A DNA stretch of 40,566 nucleotides from a bacterium M00.F.Ca.ET.205.01.1.1 (GTDB taxonomy: Bacteria > Pseudomonadota > Alphaproteobacteria > Rhizobiales > Rhizobiaceae). A program made the translations under genes and the position numbers. Shown in pieces: positions 1 to 8,024 of this stretch (positions are counted from its first letter, which is position 1; each line of letters begins with the position of its first letter). Under the pieces are notes generated by a model. The model did no database searches. It was not told where the DNA came from and was given only the letters and a program-made list of their open reading frames with translations. Where the stretch lies: contig SRUQ01000019.1 of assembly GCA_004791255.1 (NCBI GenBank), positions 1-40,566 on the forward strand, given 5' to 3'.

Positions 1-111
1 GATGCCGTTGAGCACCTTGCGGTCGTCAACGCGTGCCACACCGCGGACCTTGTTGGGGAGATGAGGCGCGATGATGCCCCATTCAAAATCGCTCAATTCA
101 TACCGACGCAT
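1..111 (-). pseudogene. IS5-family transposase, N-terminal end, cut by window edge
   Basis: Reading leftward from an ATG at 111, the first 37 codons start MRRYELSDFEWGIIAPHLP, the usual opening of IS5-family DDE transposases. The rest lies beyond the left edge, so whether the gene is intact cannot be told. A short inverted repeat just upstream (GCCTC-caaaa-GAGGC, 117-131) could belong to the element's end. Family assignment rests only on the N-terminal motif. Confidence 0.7.
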
Positions 112-189
112 CAAAGCCTCCAAAAGAGGCCTTGAATCAGAACTTACCTCAGCACGATACCCAGTTTATGAGTTTGCGACCTAGAATTC

Positions 190-392
190 ATGCGGCCGCT
201 CCAGCCGCGTGAGCAAGTCATAACCCGCCCGCTACTGCACGACGAACGCGTCCAAGCGCTGCGCAAACGCGGCTCGGCGCTGATCTGGCTGGATGAGGAG
301 ATTTGCGGGCGTTGTCGCGCTCGGCTTTCGTGCCACGATCGATCAGCCGGACCGCTTTCGTCGATCGAGGGATGGTGCAGGTGGGGCAGGAC
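190..392 (+). pseudogene. Mosaic of transposase scraps (IS5-like, then IS110)
   Basis: Two unrelated scraps can be read. Around 230-300 the frame gives VQALRKRGSALIWLDEE, which resembles the N-terminal region of some IS5 transposases. From about 308 to 380 another frame gives VALGFRATIDQPDRFRRSRD, which matches the C-terminal core of IS110-family transposases, where RFRRSR lies just ahead of the helix-hairpin-helix/serine region. Neither has a start or a stop of its own. The second scrap ends only a few bases before the stop codon of the M24 gene on the other strand, so an insertion event probably trimmed this boundary. Confidence 0.45.
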
Positions 393-394
393 CG

Positions 395-1564
395 TCATTT
401 CAGCAGCGGCCCATCCAGGCCGTCCACGGTGAGGACTTCGTGGCCGTCCTCGGTCACGACGACGGTCGCGCTATGGACGATCGAGAACACGTTCTTCTGT
501 CCCACGGAAGCGAAGACGTGGAACACCATGCCGGGCCGCAGCTCGGCAGTGTTGCCGCGCATGAGATCGATGGCGTTGCGTTGGACCCAGTTCGGCGGAA
601 AGCCGATCCCGACCGTGTAGCCGACCCGGCCCTTCGGGGACTGGACAATACCGAAGCGCTCCATCGCAGCGCGCATTGCCTCCCAGACATCGCAGGCGCG
701 CGCACCAGGCCGCATCTGCGCGAGCTGCGCCTTGTGGGCGGTCGCGACGGCCTCCGAGAAACGCCGCTGCTCATCGTTCGGCGCGTAGATGACGGTCCTA
801 TAGAGCGGCGAATGGTGGCGGTGCCGGGCGGCAGAGAATTCGAGCGTGGTCGGGCTGCCGGCGGCGATCGCGTCCCCTTGCCAGGAGGAGTGAGCGCGCC
901 CGGTCTGCGCGCCTGTGAGGATGATCGGCCAGGTGGCGGCCCATTCGCCGCCGCGCACCATCTCGGAGGCTACGACCGCGGCAACGTCGCTGTCGAAGAC
1001 GCCCGGCTCGATCGCGGCTATTCCGGCGCGCATCCCCTGCACGGTCGTGCGAGCGGCGCTGCGGTGGCAGGCGATCTCCCAGGCGGACTTGATCAGGCGC
1101 TGGGCGCTGAGGAAGCTGCCAATCTCGACCGCCTCGGTGCCACCCAAGGTGGTCGTCAGCTTCGCGAACTGAGCGGGCGAGATGAAGATGCCGTCCTGCT
1201 CGATGCCGACGCGGCCATGGCTACGCCGCTCCAAGGCGAGCCTGCCGATGATCGGCAGGCTATCGGCGAGCTCGTCATCGCCAAAGGCGATGAACTCCGC
1301 GGCCGTCGTGCGATCACTGATCTTGAGGTAATTGCCCTCATCCGATTGCCGGGTAACGAGAAAAGGCTTGCCAGCCGCAGGCACGATCAAGGCCGTCACC
1401 GAGGTCATGGCGCGTGTGTAGTAGCCGGACAGGTAGTAGATATCGTCCGGCGTCGTGATGATGGAGACGCCGATGTCCTGCTGACGCATCTCGCGCAGGA
1501 CGAGATCAAGCCGCCTCTCGAGCTCCGAAAGTGATACGGGGTCGACATCCTTGTGGCTCGGCAT
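395..1564 (-). CDS. M24-family (creatinase/aminopeptidase P fold) hydrolase, metal ligands missing
   Basis: Protein of 389 residues. The start at 1564 is chosen because GAGGGAGGGA lies directly upstream; a longer reading from 1648 has no comparable site. It has the two-domain M24 layout: an N-terminal creatinase_N-like domain (DDIYYLSGYYTR near residue 40) and a C-terminal pita-bread domain. The metal ligands of true aminopeptidases are not conserved: the first Asp position reads LEFSAARHRHHSPLYRT and the HGxGH position reads YTVGIGFPPNW. Known relatives with this pattern include creatinase and the ectoine hydrolase DoeA/EutD group, which cleave C-N bonds without two metals. It shares the GIGFPPxW motif with the protein at 8025-9215. 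It lies 182 bases downstream of the RpiR gene on the same strand, so it is probably part of the same catabolic locus. The substrate is unknown. Confidence 0.85.
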   Translation of the reverse strand: MPSHKDVDPVSLSELERRLDLVLREMRQQDIGVSIITTPDDIYYLSGYYTRAMTSVTALIVPAAGKPFLVTRQSDEGNYLKISDRTTAAEFIAFGDDELADSLPIIGRLALERRSHGRVGIEQDGIFISPAQFAKLTTTLGGTEAVEIGSFLSAQRLIKSAWEIACHRSAARTTVQGMRAGIAAIEPGVFDSDVAAVVASEMVRGGEWAATWPIILTGAQTGRAHSSWQGDAIAAGSPTTLEFSAARHRHHSPLYRTVIYAPNDEQRRFSEAVATAHKAQLAQMRPGARACDVWEAMRAAMERFGIVQSPKGRVGYTVGIGFPPNWVQRNAIDLMRGNTAELRPGMVFHVFASVGQKNVFSIVHSATVVVTEDGHEVLTVDGLDGPLLK

Positions 1565-1746
1565 GAGTCCCTCCCTCGTTGTCTCGCGTGCGGGCCTATT
1601 TTCCATTGGTCGCGCGCCGATTGTTGCGCCGACTTCTTGAGCGCCCAAAGAGAACCTCAGCCTGCGTCACCCTTTTCCAGCGAACCTGCCGCTCAAGGCG
1701 GCAATCACAAGGCCATCCCAATTCACGCAGACCCTTGCTCTCACCA

Positions 1747-2616
1747 TCATTCGGGGGGGGTCGATGTGGTTTCCTGATCCAGAAGATCGACTTTGTACCG
1801 TTCCATGACTTCCAGGCGAGGCCTGACCATCGACCAGAGGCGTCGATCTAGGGAGAGGGCGACGGTTTCAACAATGGCATTAAGCCCCAACAGGCTGTCC
1901 CAGGGCGACGATGTCCCCACTCTCGCCCGGAACACATGTGTCGCCACTTCGGAGGCTTCCGACATCCACTGATCAGTAAAGAGGACCACCGTACATCCTT
2001 TTTGCGAGGCAATGCGCGCTGTCTTTATAATATCTGCCTGATATCGCCGTATATCGAAGAGAACGACAATATCCCTCTTGCCCAGGTCAACAATTCGGTC
2101 CGCCCGCTCCTGGATAGTAGCAGGCAGCGAAAACACGAGCCGCCTCATCTTGCGCAAGTGAAAAAAAAGGTGGCTGGCTACCGTCGTGGTTAAGTCTCCT
2201 CCAAGGATATTGATACTTCGCCGCTCGTCGGAAAAGAGTTCAGTCACTTTTTCGACGAGACCCATATCCAGTTCCGCCAACGTCGATCGAACCACTCCCA
2301 GCAATTCGTTGCCGTATTCGGTGCCTGCATCGATGTTCTCAATCCGTGGCTTCGTTAGGGGATTTAGTTGGCTTTCGTCGATTTCCTCGCGCAACGCGCG
2401 TCGGAAGTCGGGATAGCCACCAAATCCTAACTTGGCGATAAAACGAAGCACTGTGGGGGCGCTCACTTCAGCCTGCTTAGCAAATTCCGTGACACTCTCT
2501 AAACCCACAGCAGGATATCGCGCGAGGAGTACACGGGCGATGCGCTTCTCCGAGCGTGTCATGGAATTGACAATCGCGGAAATCCGATCTGCGATCACTG
2601 TCGGCGCAGCATCCAT
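1747..2616 (-). CDS. RpiR/MurR-family transcriptional regulator (HTH + SIS)
   Basis: Protein of 289 residues from the ATG at 2616, preceded by AGGGA; a longer reading to 2772 exists, but 289 residues fits the family length. Residues 1-80 form the RpiR-type helix-turn-helix (SVTEFAKQAEVSAPTVLRFIAKLGFGG). Residues about 110-270 form a SIS sugar-isomerase fold (SINILGGDLTTTVASHLFFHLRKM, later DIVVLFDIRRYQADIIKTARIA), which normally binds a phosphosugar or another small ligand. It is divergent from the ABC-transporter operon at 2991, so it probably controls that operon and perhaps itself. The perfect inverted repeat over the divergent promoter (2845-2882) is a plausible operator. The SIS ligand cannot be deduced; several RpiR proteins regulate non-sugar catabolism. 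Confidence 0.9.
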   Translation of the reverse strand: MDAAPTVIADRISAIVNSMTRSEKRIARVLLARYPAVGLESVTEFAKQAEVSAPTVLRFIAKLGFGGYPDFRRALREEIDESQLNPLTKPRIENIDAGTEYGNELLGVVRSTLAELDMGLVEKVTELFSDERRSINILGGDLTTTVASHLFFHLRKMRRLVFSLPATIQERADRIVDLGKRDIVVLFDIRRYQADIIKTARIASQKGCTVVLFTDQWMSEASEVATHVFRARVGTSSPWDSLLGLNAIVETVALSLDRRLWSMVRPRLEVMERYKVDLLDQETTSTPPE

Positions 2617-2844
2617 ACTTGATTTCCCTGTCAATCTTTCGAGATTGCCGCGTGCCGTCTCCCGTAACGCATTTAAAATAATATACACAAGAAGGTCAAT
2701 ATGGCCCTCAACGAAAACTAATCCGGGAAGGATGCCCCGAAAGTCGGTACCTTGCGTGAGCCATCGAGCCAAACATTATGTGACCCGTTGAGTGAAAAAT
2801 CTGGGCTGGCGTACAGCACGGCTCCAATCTCAGAACGGAAGGTT

Positions 2845-2882
2845 AATTTCATGTTTTGACATTGACACGAATATATGAAATT
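2845..2882. promoter_or_regulatory. Candidate operator: 8-bp inverted repeat, 22-bp spacer
   Basis: AATTTCAT at 2845-2852 is repeated as its exact complement ATGAAATT at 2875-2882. The two half-sites are 30 bases apart centre to centre, about three helical turns, so they face the same side of the DNA. The repeat spans the -35 box and reaches the -10 box of the rightward promoter. A repressor bound here would block RNA polymerase. The divergent RpiR protein is the obvious candidate, by inference. Confidence 0.5.
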
Positions 2883-2890
2883 TTTATAAC
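2862..2890 (+). promoter_or_regulatory. Sigma-70-type promoter of the ABC-transporter operon
   Basis: TTGACA at 2862-2867, a 17-base spacer, and TATAAC at 2885-2890. This is close to the housekeeping consensus and sits about 100 bases upstream of the binding-protein start at 2991. The surrounding DNA is clearly more AT-rich than the flanking genes. Confidence 0.65.
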
Positions 2891-2990
2891 ATAAACGGCA
2901 TTGGAACGGCGGTATGGCCAACGTGCAGCGTTTTGGCCTGCAACGTACCAAACATCCGTTGGCCTAGCCCATCAAGAAAGGGACCGATCG

Positions 2991-3824
2991 ATGATTAAAC
3001 GACTGGGAACAGCGGCGTTTGCTGCTTCATTCGCCATTGCCGCTTGGACCGGCGCCGCGACAGCGGGTGAAGTACTTGACCGAGTGCAGCGGACGAAAAC
3101 CTTAACGGTCGCCGTAGGGACGGACTGGGGGGCGGGCTCGCATTTGGACGAAAGCCATGAGTTCGTTGGCTATGACGTGACCATCGCCAAACAAATTGCC
3201 GCGTCTCTCGGAGTTGAGGTCAAATTTGTGACGCCAAGCTGGGATCTCATTGCTGCAGGCAATTGGGACGGTCGTTGGGATGTCGCCATGGGGCAGATGA
3301 CGCCGACGAAGGAACGGGCCGAAAAGCTGGATTTCCCTGCTACCTACATTTGGGGTCCCACTTCGGCGGTCATTCACAAGGACAGCAAGGCAACCAAGCC
3401 TTCCGATCTGGAGGGGAAGGTGGTCGGCGTAACATCAGGCGTCACAGGAGAGGCGTATGCCAACCACAATCTCGCGCCAGCTTGGCTGAACGCCGACCCT
3501 ATTACATATCAATTCAAGCCTGGTAAGGTGAAAACCTACGGAACGAGCAACGTTGCATTTGATGACCTTCGACTTGGCGATGGGGTTCGTCTTGACGCTG
3601 TGATCGCAGACACATCTATAGCGCTCGATGCAATAAAGGCCGGTTATCCTTTGAGGGTTCTCGAGCCGGCGCTGTTCAATTCGCCGGGAGATATAGCAAT
3701 TCAGCGTGGAGACAAGGAATTCAGCGACAAGATTGCAGCGGCCGTCAAGCAAATGAAGGACGATGGCACGCTCTCCAGGCTTTCAATGAAGTGGTACGGC
3801 GTCGATTATTCCAAAGAACAGTGA
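2991..3824 (+). CDS. Periplasmic amino-acid-binding protein of ABC transporter
   Basis: Protein of 277 residues with an ATG at 2991 preceded by AAAGGGA. Residues 1-25 are a Sec signal peptide (MIKRLG, hydrophobic Ala-rich core, cleavage after GAATA). The mature part has the family 3 solute-binding fold: KTLTVAVGTDWG at the first strand, FVGYDVTIAKQIAASLGVEVKFV, WDVAMGQMTPTKERAEKLDFPATY and the closing helix LSRLSMKWYGVDYS. This family delivers polar amino acids, opines or compatible solutes to an inner-membrane permease. It is the first gene of a six-gene rightward unit and is followed by a stem-loop and then the permease. The downstream hydrolases suggest the cargo is an N-substituted amino acid, which is inference. 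Confidence 0.9.
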   Translation: MIKRLGTAAFAASFAIAAWTGAATAGEVLDRVQRTKTLTVAVGTDWGAGSHLDESHEFVGYDVTIAKQIAASLGVEVKFVTPSWDLIAAGNWDGRWDVAMGQMTPTKERAEKLDFPATYIWGPTSAVIHKDSKATKPSDLEGKVVGVTSGVTGEAYANHNLAPAWLNADPITYQFKPGKVKTYGTSNVAFDDLRLGDGVRLDAVIADTSIALDAIKAGYPLRVLEPALFNSPGDIAIQRGDKEFSDKIAAAVKQMKDDGTLSRLSMKWYGVDYSKEQ

Positions 3825-3838
3825 GGCCTCAAACTCTA

Positions 3839-3865
3839 GGCGGCTTGGGTTCTGCCCGGGCCGCC
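3839..3865 (+). promoter_or_regulatory. Intergenic stem-loop after the binding-protein gene
   Basis: An 11-bp stem (GGCGGCTTGGG with CCCGGGCCGCC, two G-U pairs) closes a 5-base loop. No run of T follows, so it is not a standard terminator. Such hairpins often stabilise the upstream binding-protein message or dampen read-through to the permease, which would give the usual excess of binding protein over membrane parts. The structure is seen; its role is inferred. Confidence 0.5.
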
Positions 3866-3884
3866 CTCCTATGAGGGACTTCTT

Positions 3885-4859
3885 ATGCTTTATCAGGATA
3901 CGGTCGAATCCGAGGTGCTTGTCCATAAGCCATGGTTTATTGCTGCGATGTTTGCCGTCGTGCTCGCGGTTTTTCTCATGGTCAACCTTACGGGCACCAC
4001 CTTTGGCGAACTCATGCGGCCGGTCATCGGCGCCCCGATGCAAAGCGGAATCTATGGGCGTGTCGCGATCGCCTTTGTGATTGCAGTCATGTTCTGCGTC
4101 AACATCGTGCTGATCGGGTTTGCCCCCTTAAAGGCGCAGATCGGCATTGTATGGATCGAGCTGCTAGCCCTGTTCTTTTCCTTCTTCAAGGCATTTAACC
4201 TAAGCATGCCGTTCATCTGGGAGAATCTGCCATACCTAATTACACAGGGGGTGGTGACCACGATCTATGTTTCGGCGGTTTCACTTATATGCGCATCACT
4301 CATCGCGATTATTGCGGCGATTGCAAAGCTTTCGAGTAATGGCTTCGCCTACGCTATCGCCAATTTTTACACATCATTTTTCCGCGGTCTGCCGCTTCTC
4401 ATGCAGATTTACCTGATCTACCTCGGGTTGCCGCAACTGGGTATCGTGATCGATGCCGTTCCTTCCGGTATATTGGCCCTGTCGCTTTGCGTGGGAGCCT
4501 ATATGACGGAAATCTTCCGCGCGGGTATCCAGAGCATCGACCGCGGCCAATGGGAAGCGTCACGATCGATGGGGTTCGGCTTCGGCCTTACCATGCGCAG
4601 GATCATCCTGCCGCAGGCGCTGCCGGTCATTATTCCGCCTATGGGAAACACTTTCATTTCAATGTTGAAAGACAGCTCGCTTGTGTCCGTTCTTGGCGTC
4701 TGGGAGCTGACGTTTCTTGCTCGCACTCTCGGTCAGCCGACCTTCCATCACATGGAGATGCTGATAACAGCCTCGCTCATCTATTGGATTATGTCTGCCT
4801 GCCTCGAGGTTGGTCAATCGCGGCTTGAGCGTCACTTCGGAAGGAGTAAGGTTCGATGA
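3885..4859 (+). CDS. Amino-acid ABC transporter permease (His/Glu/Gln/Arg type)
   Basis: Protein of 324 residues with an ATG at 3885 preceded by AGGGA. It begins with about 100 residues carrying three extra membrane spans (WFIAAMFAVVLAVFLMV, VAIAFVIAVMFCVNIVLIGF, IVWIELLALFFSFF). The typical five-span permease core follows from ENLPYLITQGVVTTIYVS. The EAA coupling loop is clear: GQWEASRSMGFGFGLTMRRI followed by ILPQALP, which docks on the ATPase. One polypeptide may act as a homodimer, since no second permease gene is present. Its stop overlaps the ATPase start as ATGA at 4856-4859, so the two are translationally coupled. Confidence 0.9.
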   Translation: MLYQDTVESEVLVHKPWFIAAMFAVVLAVFLMVNLTGTTFGELMRPVIGAPMQSGIYGRVAIAFVIAVMFCVNIVLIGFAPLKAQIGIVWIELLALFFSFFKAFNLSMPFIWENLPYLITQGVVTTIYVSAVSLICASLIAIIAAIAKLSSNGFAYAIANFYTSFFRGLPLLMQIYLIYLGLPQLGIVIDAVPSGILALSLCVGAYMTEIFRAGIQSIDRGQWEASRSMGFGFGLTMRRIILPQALPVIIPPMGNTFISMLKDSSLVSVLGVWELTFLARTLGQPTFHHMEMLITASLIYWIMSACLEVGQSRLERHFGRSKVR

Positions 4860-5725
4860 CTGCTATCAATATAAGTCAGCCGGAAGGTGGTCTCGATGGA
4901 GGCAGCCCTTCGGGAATTGGCAATGTGCTGCATGTGCAGCCACTTTCATCCCAAGAGTCTTTCAGCCAGCAGCAGGTGCCAATGAGTGCGGACAAAATTA
5001 TCGAAGCGACGAACGTCTCCAAATGGTACGGCACCTTCCGAGCTTTGACTGATGTCAACCTCACCGTCCGCAAAGGCGAACGCATTGTCATCTGCGGCCC
5101 CTCCGGATCCGGGAAGTCGACGCTAATCCGCTGCTTCAACCGACTTGAGGCACATCAGGAGGGCGAGATCACCGTCAACGGGATCAGATTGCACAACAAA
5201 ATGCGCAACGTGACTGAAGTTCGCAAGAATGTCGGGATGGTGTTCCAGCACTTCAATCTCTTCCCCCATATGACCGTGCTGATGAACTGCATGGCCGGTC
5301 CAATGTGGATCAAGGACGTGCCCGAAGCCGAGGCCAAGAAGACCGCGCTAAAGTTTCTGAAGCGCGTGCGTATCCCCGAACAGGCGAACAAATACCCGGT
5401 CCAGCTGTCCGGCGGACAGCAGCAGCGCGTAGCCATTGCCCGCTCACTCTGCATGGAGCCTGCCGTCATGCTATTCGACGAGCCTACTTCGGCGCTCGAT
5501 CCAGAGATGGTTTCGGAAGTGCTCGAAACCATGACGAGCCTCGCGCGCGATGGCATGACCATGGTTTGCGTCACGCACGAGATGGGCTTTGCCCGCGCCG
5601 TTGCAGACCGGGTGATCTTCATGGATTTGGGCCGGATCGTCGAAGAGGGCAAGCCGAACGATTTCTTCACCAATCCGCAGCACGACAGGACAAAGCTCTT
5701 CCTCAGCCAGATTCTGAGGCACTGA
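4856..5725 (+). CDS. Amino-acid ABC transporter ATP-binding protein (GlnQ-like)
   Basis: Protein of 289 residues; ATG at 4856 with GGAAGGAG upstream and ATGA overlap with the permease. It has all ABC motifs: Walker A GPSGSGKST (residues 81-89), Q-loop MVFQHFNLFPHMT, signature LSGGQQQR, Walker B VMLFDEPTSALD and switch His in VTHEMGFA. The N-terminus is about 40 residues longer than in GlnQ-type proteins. A second ATG at 4982 (MSADKIIEATNV) would give the standard length, but the strong ribosome site and the overlap favour 4856. It powers import with the permease at 3885 and the binding protein at 2991. Confidence 0.93.
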   Translation: MTAINISQPEGGLDGGSPSGIGNVLHVQPLSSQESFSQQQVPMSADKIIEATNVSKWYGTFRALTDVNLTVRKGERIVICGPSGSGKSTLIRCFNRLEAHQEGEITVNGIRLHNKMRNVTEVRKNVGMVFQHFNLFPHMTVLMNCMAGPMWIKDVPEAEAKKTALKFLKRVRIPEQANKYPVQLSGGQQQRVAIARSLCMEPAVMLFDEPTSALDPEMVSEVLETMTSLARDGMTMVCVTHEMGFARAVADRVIFMDLGRIVEEGKPNDFFTNPQHDRTKLFLSQILRH

Positions 5726-5897
5726 TCGGTCTTCACGACGAGCTGCGGTAAGGTCTTGGGGGCAGCGAGTAGCCCCAGCGCGGGCCATCGAAGTTGCGCG
5801 CGCGTTGTTTCGACGCGCAGGCGCCAGCAGAGTTCCGGAAAATAACAAGCCCTGCGTAGGTTTGCTGCGCGAGACCCATGAGTCGAAAGTTTAACCT

Positions 5898-7097
5898 ATG
5901 AAAATCATCCCAGAAATTGCGGAATCACAGCAAGAAATTCAGTCAATGAGGCGCTGGATGCATGCTCATCCAGAACTCAGCTTTCAAGAAAAAGAAACCG
6001 GCGATCTGATTGCTAAGACTTTGGTCGGCTGGGGCATCCAGGTGCACAGAGGATTGGGCCGGACGGGAGTGGTCGGCGTCCTTAAAGTTGGAAACGGTAA
6101 CCGGGCTATCGGTCTTCGAGCAGATATGGACGCGTTGCCCATCCAGGAACGCAATGATTTCGCACACCGTTCAGAGTATCCCGGCAAGATGCATGCGTGC
6201 GGCCACGACGGGCACATGGCGATGCTCCTCGGCGCAGCGCGTTATCTAGCACGGGCACGAAACTTCGACGGTACCGTGGTCTTCATCTTCTCTCCTGCTG
6301 AGGAAGCGGGGTCGGGCGCAAAGGTAATGGTCGATGAGGGCCTGTTCGAGCGTTTCCCGGTTGATGCGGTATTTGGCTTGCACAACGAGCCTGGACTGCC
6401 CGCTGGAAAGTTCGGTGTCCGGGTAGGGACAACCATGGCGGCGAGCGGTGAGTTTCGTATTCGCCTAACGGGCGTTGGTTCGCACGCGGCCGCTCCGCAT
6501 CTTGGCAAAGATCCGTTATTCGTCGGCGTCCAAGTCGTGAATGCGCTGCAGGGAATAATTACGCGCAACAAGAAGCCGGTCGATAAAGCCGTGCTTTCCG
6601 TCACGCAGTTTGAAGCCAATGGCGGTGCAACGAACATAATCCCTGAAGTCGCGACCATCGCCGGGACCGTGCGTGCTGAAAGCACGCCTATCCTTGATCT
6701 CATAGAGTCGCGAATGAAGACAGTCGTTGAAGGGCTCTGCGCGGTGCATGATTGCCAACTCGATTACGAATTCGCGCGCAGCTGCCCTCCTACGGTCAAC
6801 ACGCCGGACGAGACAAGGTTTGCTGCTGAGGTGATGAAGTCGATAGTTGGCGAAGCCGGCGTTGATACCGACATCGAACTGGACATGGGTGTCGAAGATT
6901 TCGCCTATATGCTGCAGGCTCGTCCCGGCGCTTACGCATATCTCGGCATTGGAACTGGCGAACACCGCGCCAGCGGGCATGGTTCCGGTCCATGTGAGCT
7001 CCACAATGCGAGTTACGACTTCAACGACGAAATGCTTTCGATTGGATCGACCTATTGGGCGGAATTGGCGCTCCATTGGCTGAAGTCATCGACCTGA
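5898..7097 (+). CDS. M20-family amidohydrolase (hippurate/N-acyl-amino-acid hydrolase type)
   Basis: Protein of 399 residues, normal family length. Metal-site motifs are intact: HAHPEL (22-27), RADMDALP (74-81), MHACGHDGH (98-106, with the Cys/His pair), FSPAEEAGSG (131-140, general-base Glu pair) and GLHNEPG. A lid/dimerisation domain lies in the middle (GVGSHAAAPHLGKDPL). The family (HipO, IAA-amino acid hydrolases, N-acetyl-diaminopimelate deacetylase) removes acyl groups from amino acids in the cytoplasm. It follows the transporter after a 172-base gap with no terminator and precedes two further hydrolases. This suggests deacylation of the imported compound. The exact substrate cannot be read from sequence. 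The ribosome site before 5898 is weak. Confidence 0.9.
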   Translation: MKIIPEIAESQQEIQSMRRWMHAHPELSFQEKETGDLIAKTLVGWGIQVHRGLGRTGVVGVLKVGNGNRAIGLRADMDALPIQERNDFAHRSEYPGKMHACGHDGHMAMLLGAARYLARARNFDGTVVFIFSPAEEAGSGAKVMVDEGLFERFPVDAVFGLHNEPGLPAGKFGVRVGTTMAASGEFRIRLTGVGSHAAAPHLGKDPLFVGVQVVNALQGIITRNKKPVDKAVLSVTQFEANGGATNIIPEVATIAGTVRAESTPILDLIESRMKTVVEGLCAVHDCQLDYEFARSCPPTVNTPDETRFAAEVMKSIVGEAGVDTDIELDMGVEDFAYMLQARPGAYAYLGIGTGEHRASGHGSGPCELHNASYDFNDEMLSIGSTYWAELALHWLKSST

Positions 7098-7129
7098 ACC
7101 TTTGCACTTCATAAGATGAGAAGACCAAA

Positions 7130-7981
7130 ATGACTACAAACGCTGAGATGTTAAAACATGAGCAATGCGGCTTTGACCTGATCGATATCGACCCGTCGCC
7201 GCACGAAATCGTGGGCGCCAAGCAAAACGGGCCATTTTTTCTGATATGCGAACACGCCGGGAAAGTGATCCCGGCTTGTCTATCGGACCTCGGAATAAAA
7301 CGGAGCGAAATGGAGCGTCACATAGCCTATGATGTTGGCGCAGAGGCAGTTGCACGGAAACTCTCCGATGCCCTTGAGGTACCGTTGCATATCCAGCGCT
7401 ACAGTCGGCTTGTCATCGATTGCAATCGGCCCTTCGAAGCTATTGACAGCATCCCCGAGGTCAGCGACGGGACAAAGATTCCAAAGAACGTCGGCTTGTC
7501 TCCTCTTGAGCGGAAACTTCGCTATGAAAAAATCCACGAGCCATATCATCTCGCTGTAGCGGCGGCGTTGGATAGCCTCGTAGGTTCCGATCGAAGGCCA
7601 TTTCTCCTCACGATCCACAGCTTTACGCCCATCTTAAGACACACAGGCGCGCAGCGAAAATGCGAGCTTGGACTTCTGTTCAATAGGGACGATCGCTTCG
7701 CAAGGGCGATGTTCGCGGAAGTGAGGGCAGAATATCCGAACATTGGGGTTGCCCTCAACGAACCTTACACAGTCGACGATCTCGGCGACTATACGATACC
7801 AGTGCACGGCGAGCAACGGGGGCTTCCGCACGTTCTCATTGAGATCCGAAATGACCTCATCTCTGATGAGGTCGGACAATCACGCTGGGCAGAGATCATC
7901 TCTAAAACAACTCAAGCCGCAGCCAAAAGACTGACCCAAGAGGGAAGTTGGTCGTGGCCGGTAACTTGTCAATCAACTTAG
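7130..7981 (+). CDS. N-formylglutamate amidohydrolase (FGase/HutG-like) family protein
   Basis: Protein of 283 residues starting 32 bases after the M20 gene. Family marks are FFLICEHAGKVIPACLSDLG (metal His in the CEHAG motif), HIAYDVGAEAVARKLSDAL, SRLVIDCNRP, LLTIHSFTPIL (second His motif) and a conserved EIRNDLI near residue 240. FGase enzymes hydrolyse N-formyl-glutamate in histidine degradation. However, most rhizobial members outside hut operons have unknown substrates, and no other hut gene lies here. In this operon it probably acts on the same imported compound, or its breakdown product, as the M20 and M24 neighbours (inference). Confidence 0.85.
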   Translation: MTTNAEMLKHEQCGFDLIDIDPSPHEIVGAKQNGPFFLICEHAGKVIPACLSDLGIKRSEMERHIAYDVGAEAVARKLSDALEVPLHIQRYSRLVIDCNRPFEAIDSIPEVSDGTKIPKNVGLSPLERKLRYEKIHEPYHLAVAAALDSLVGSDRRPFLLTIHSFTPILRHTGAQRKCELGLLFNRDDRFARAMFAEVRAEYPNIGVALNEPYTVDDLGDYTIPVHGEQRGLPHVLIEIRNDLISDEVGQSRWAEIISKTTQAAAKRLTQEGSWSWPVTCQST

Positions 7982-8024
7982 ATTGCGAATCTGACAGTCA
8001 ACACTTAGTAGAAGAGAGTTTAAC

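Noticed and set aside
293..1534. Long open frame on the plus strand (413 codons)
   Set aside because: It is antisense to the M24 gene at 395-1564, which has family motifs and a ribosome site; the plus-strand translation has no recognisable fold except the IS110 scrap at its start.
7130..7981. hutG of histidine degradation
   Set aside because: No hutH, hutU or hutI is present and the gene sits in a transporter/M20/M24 operon, so the specific symbol is not justified.
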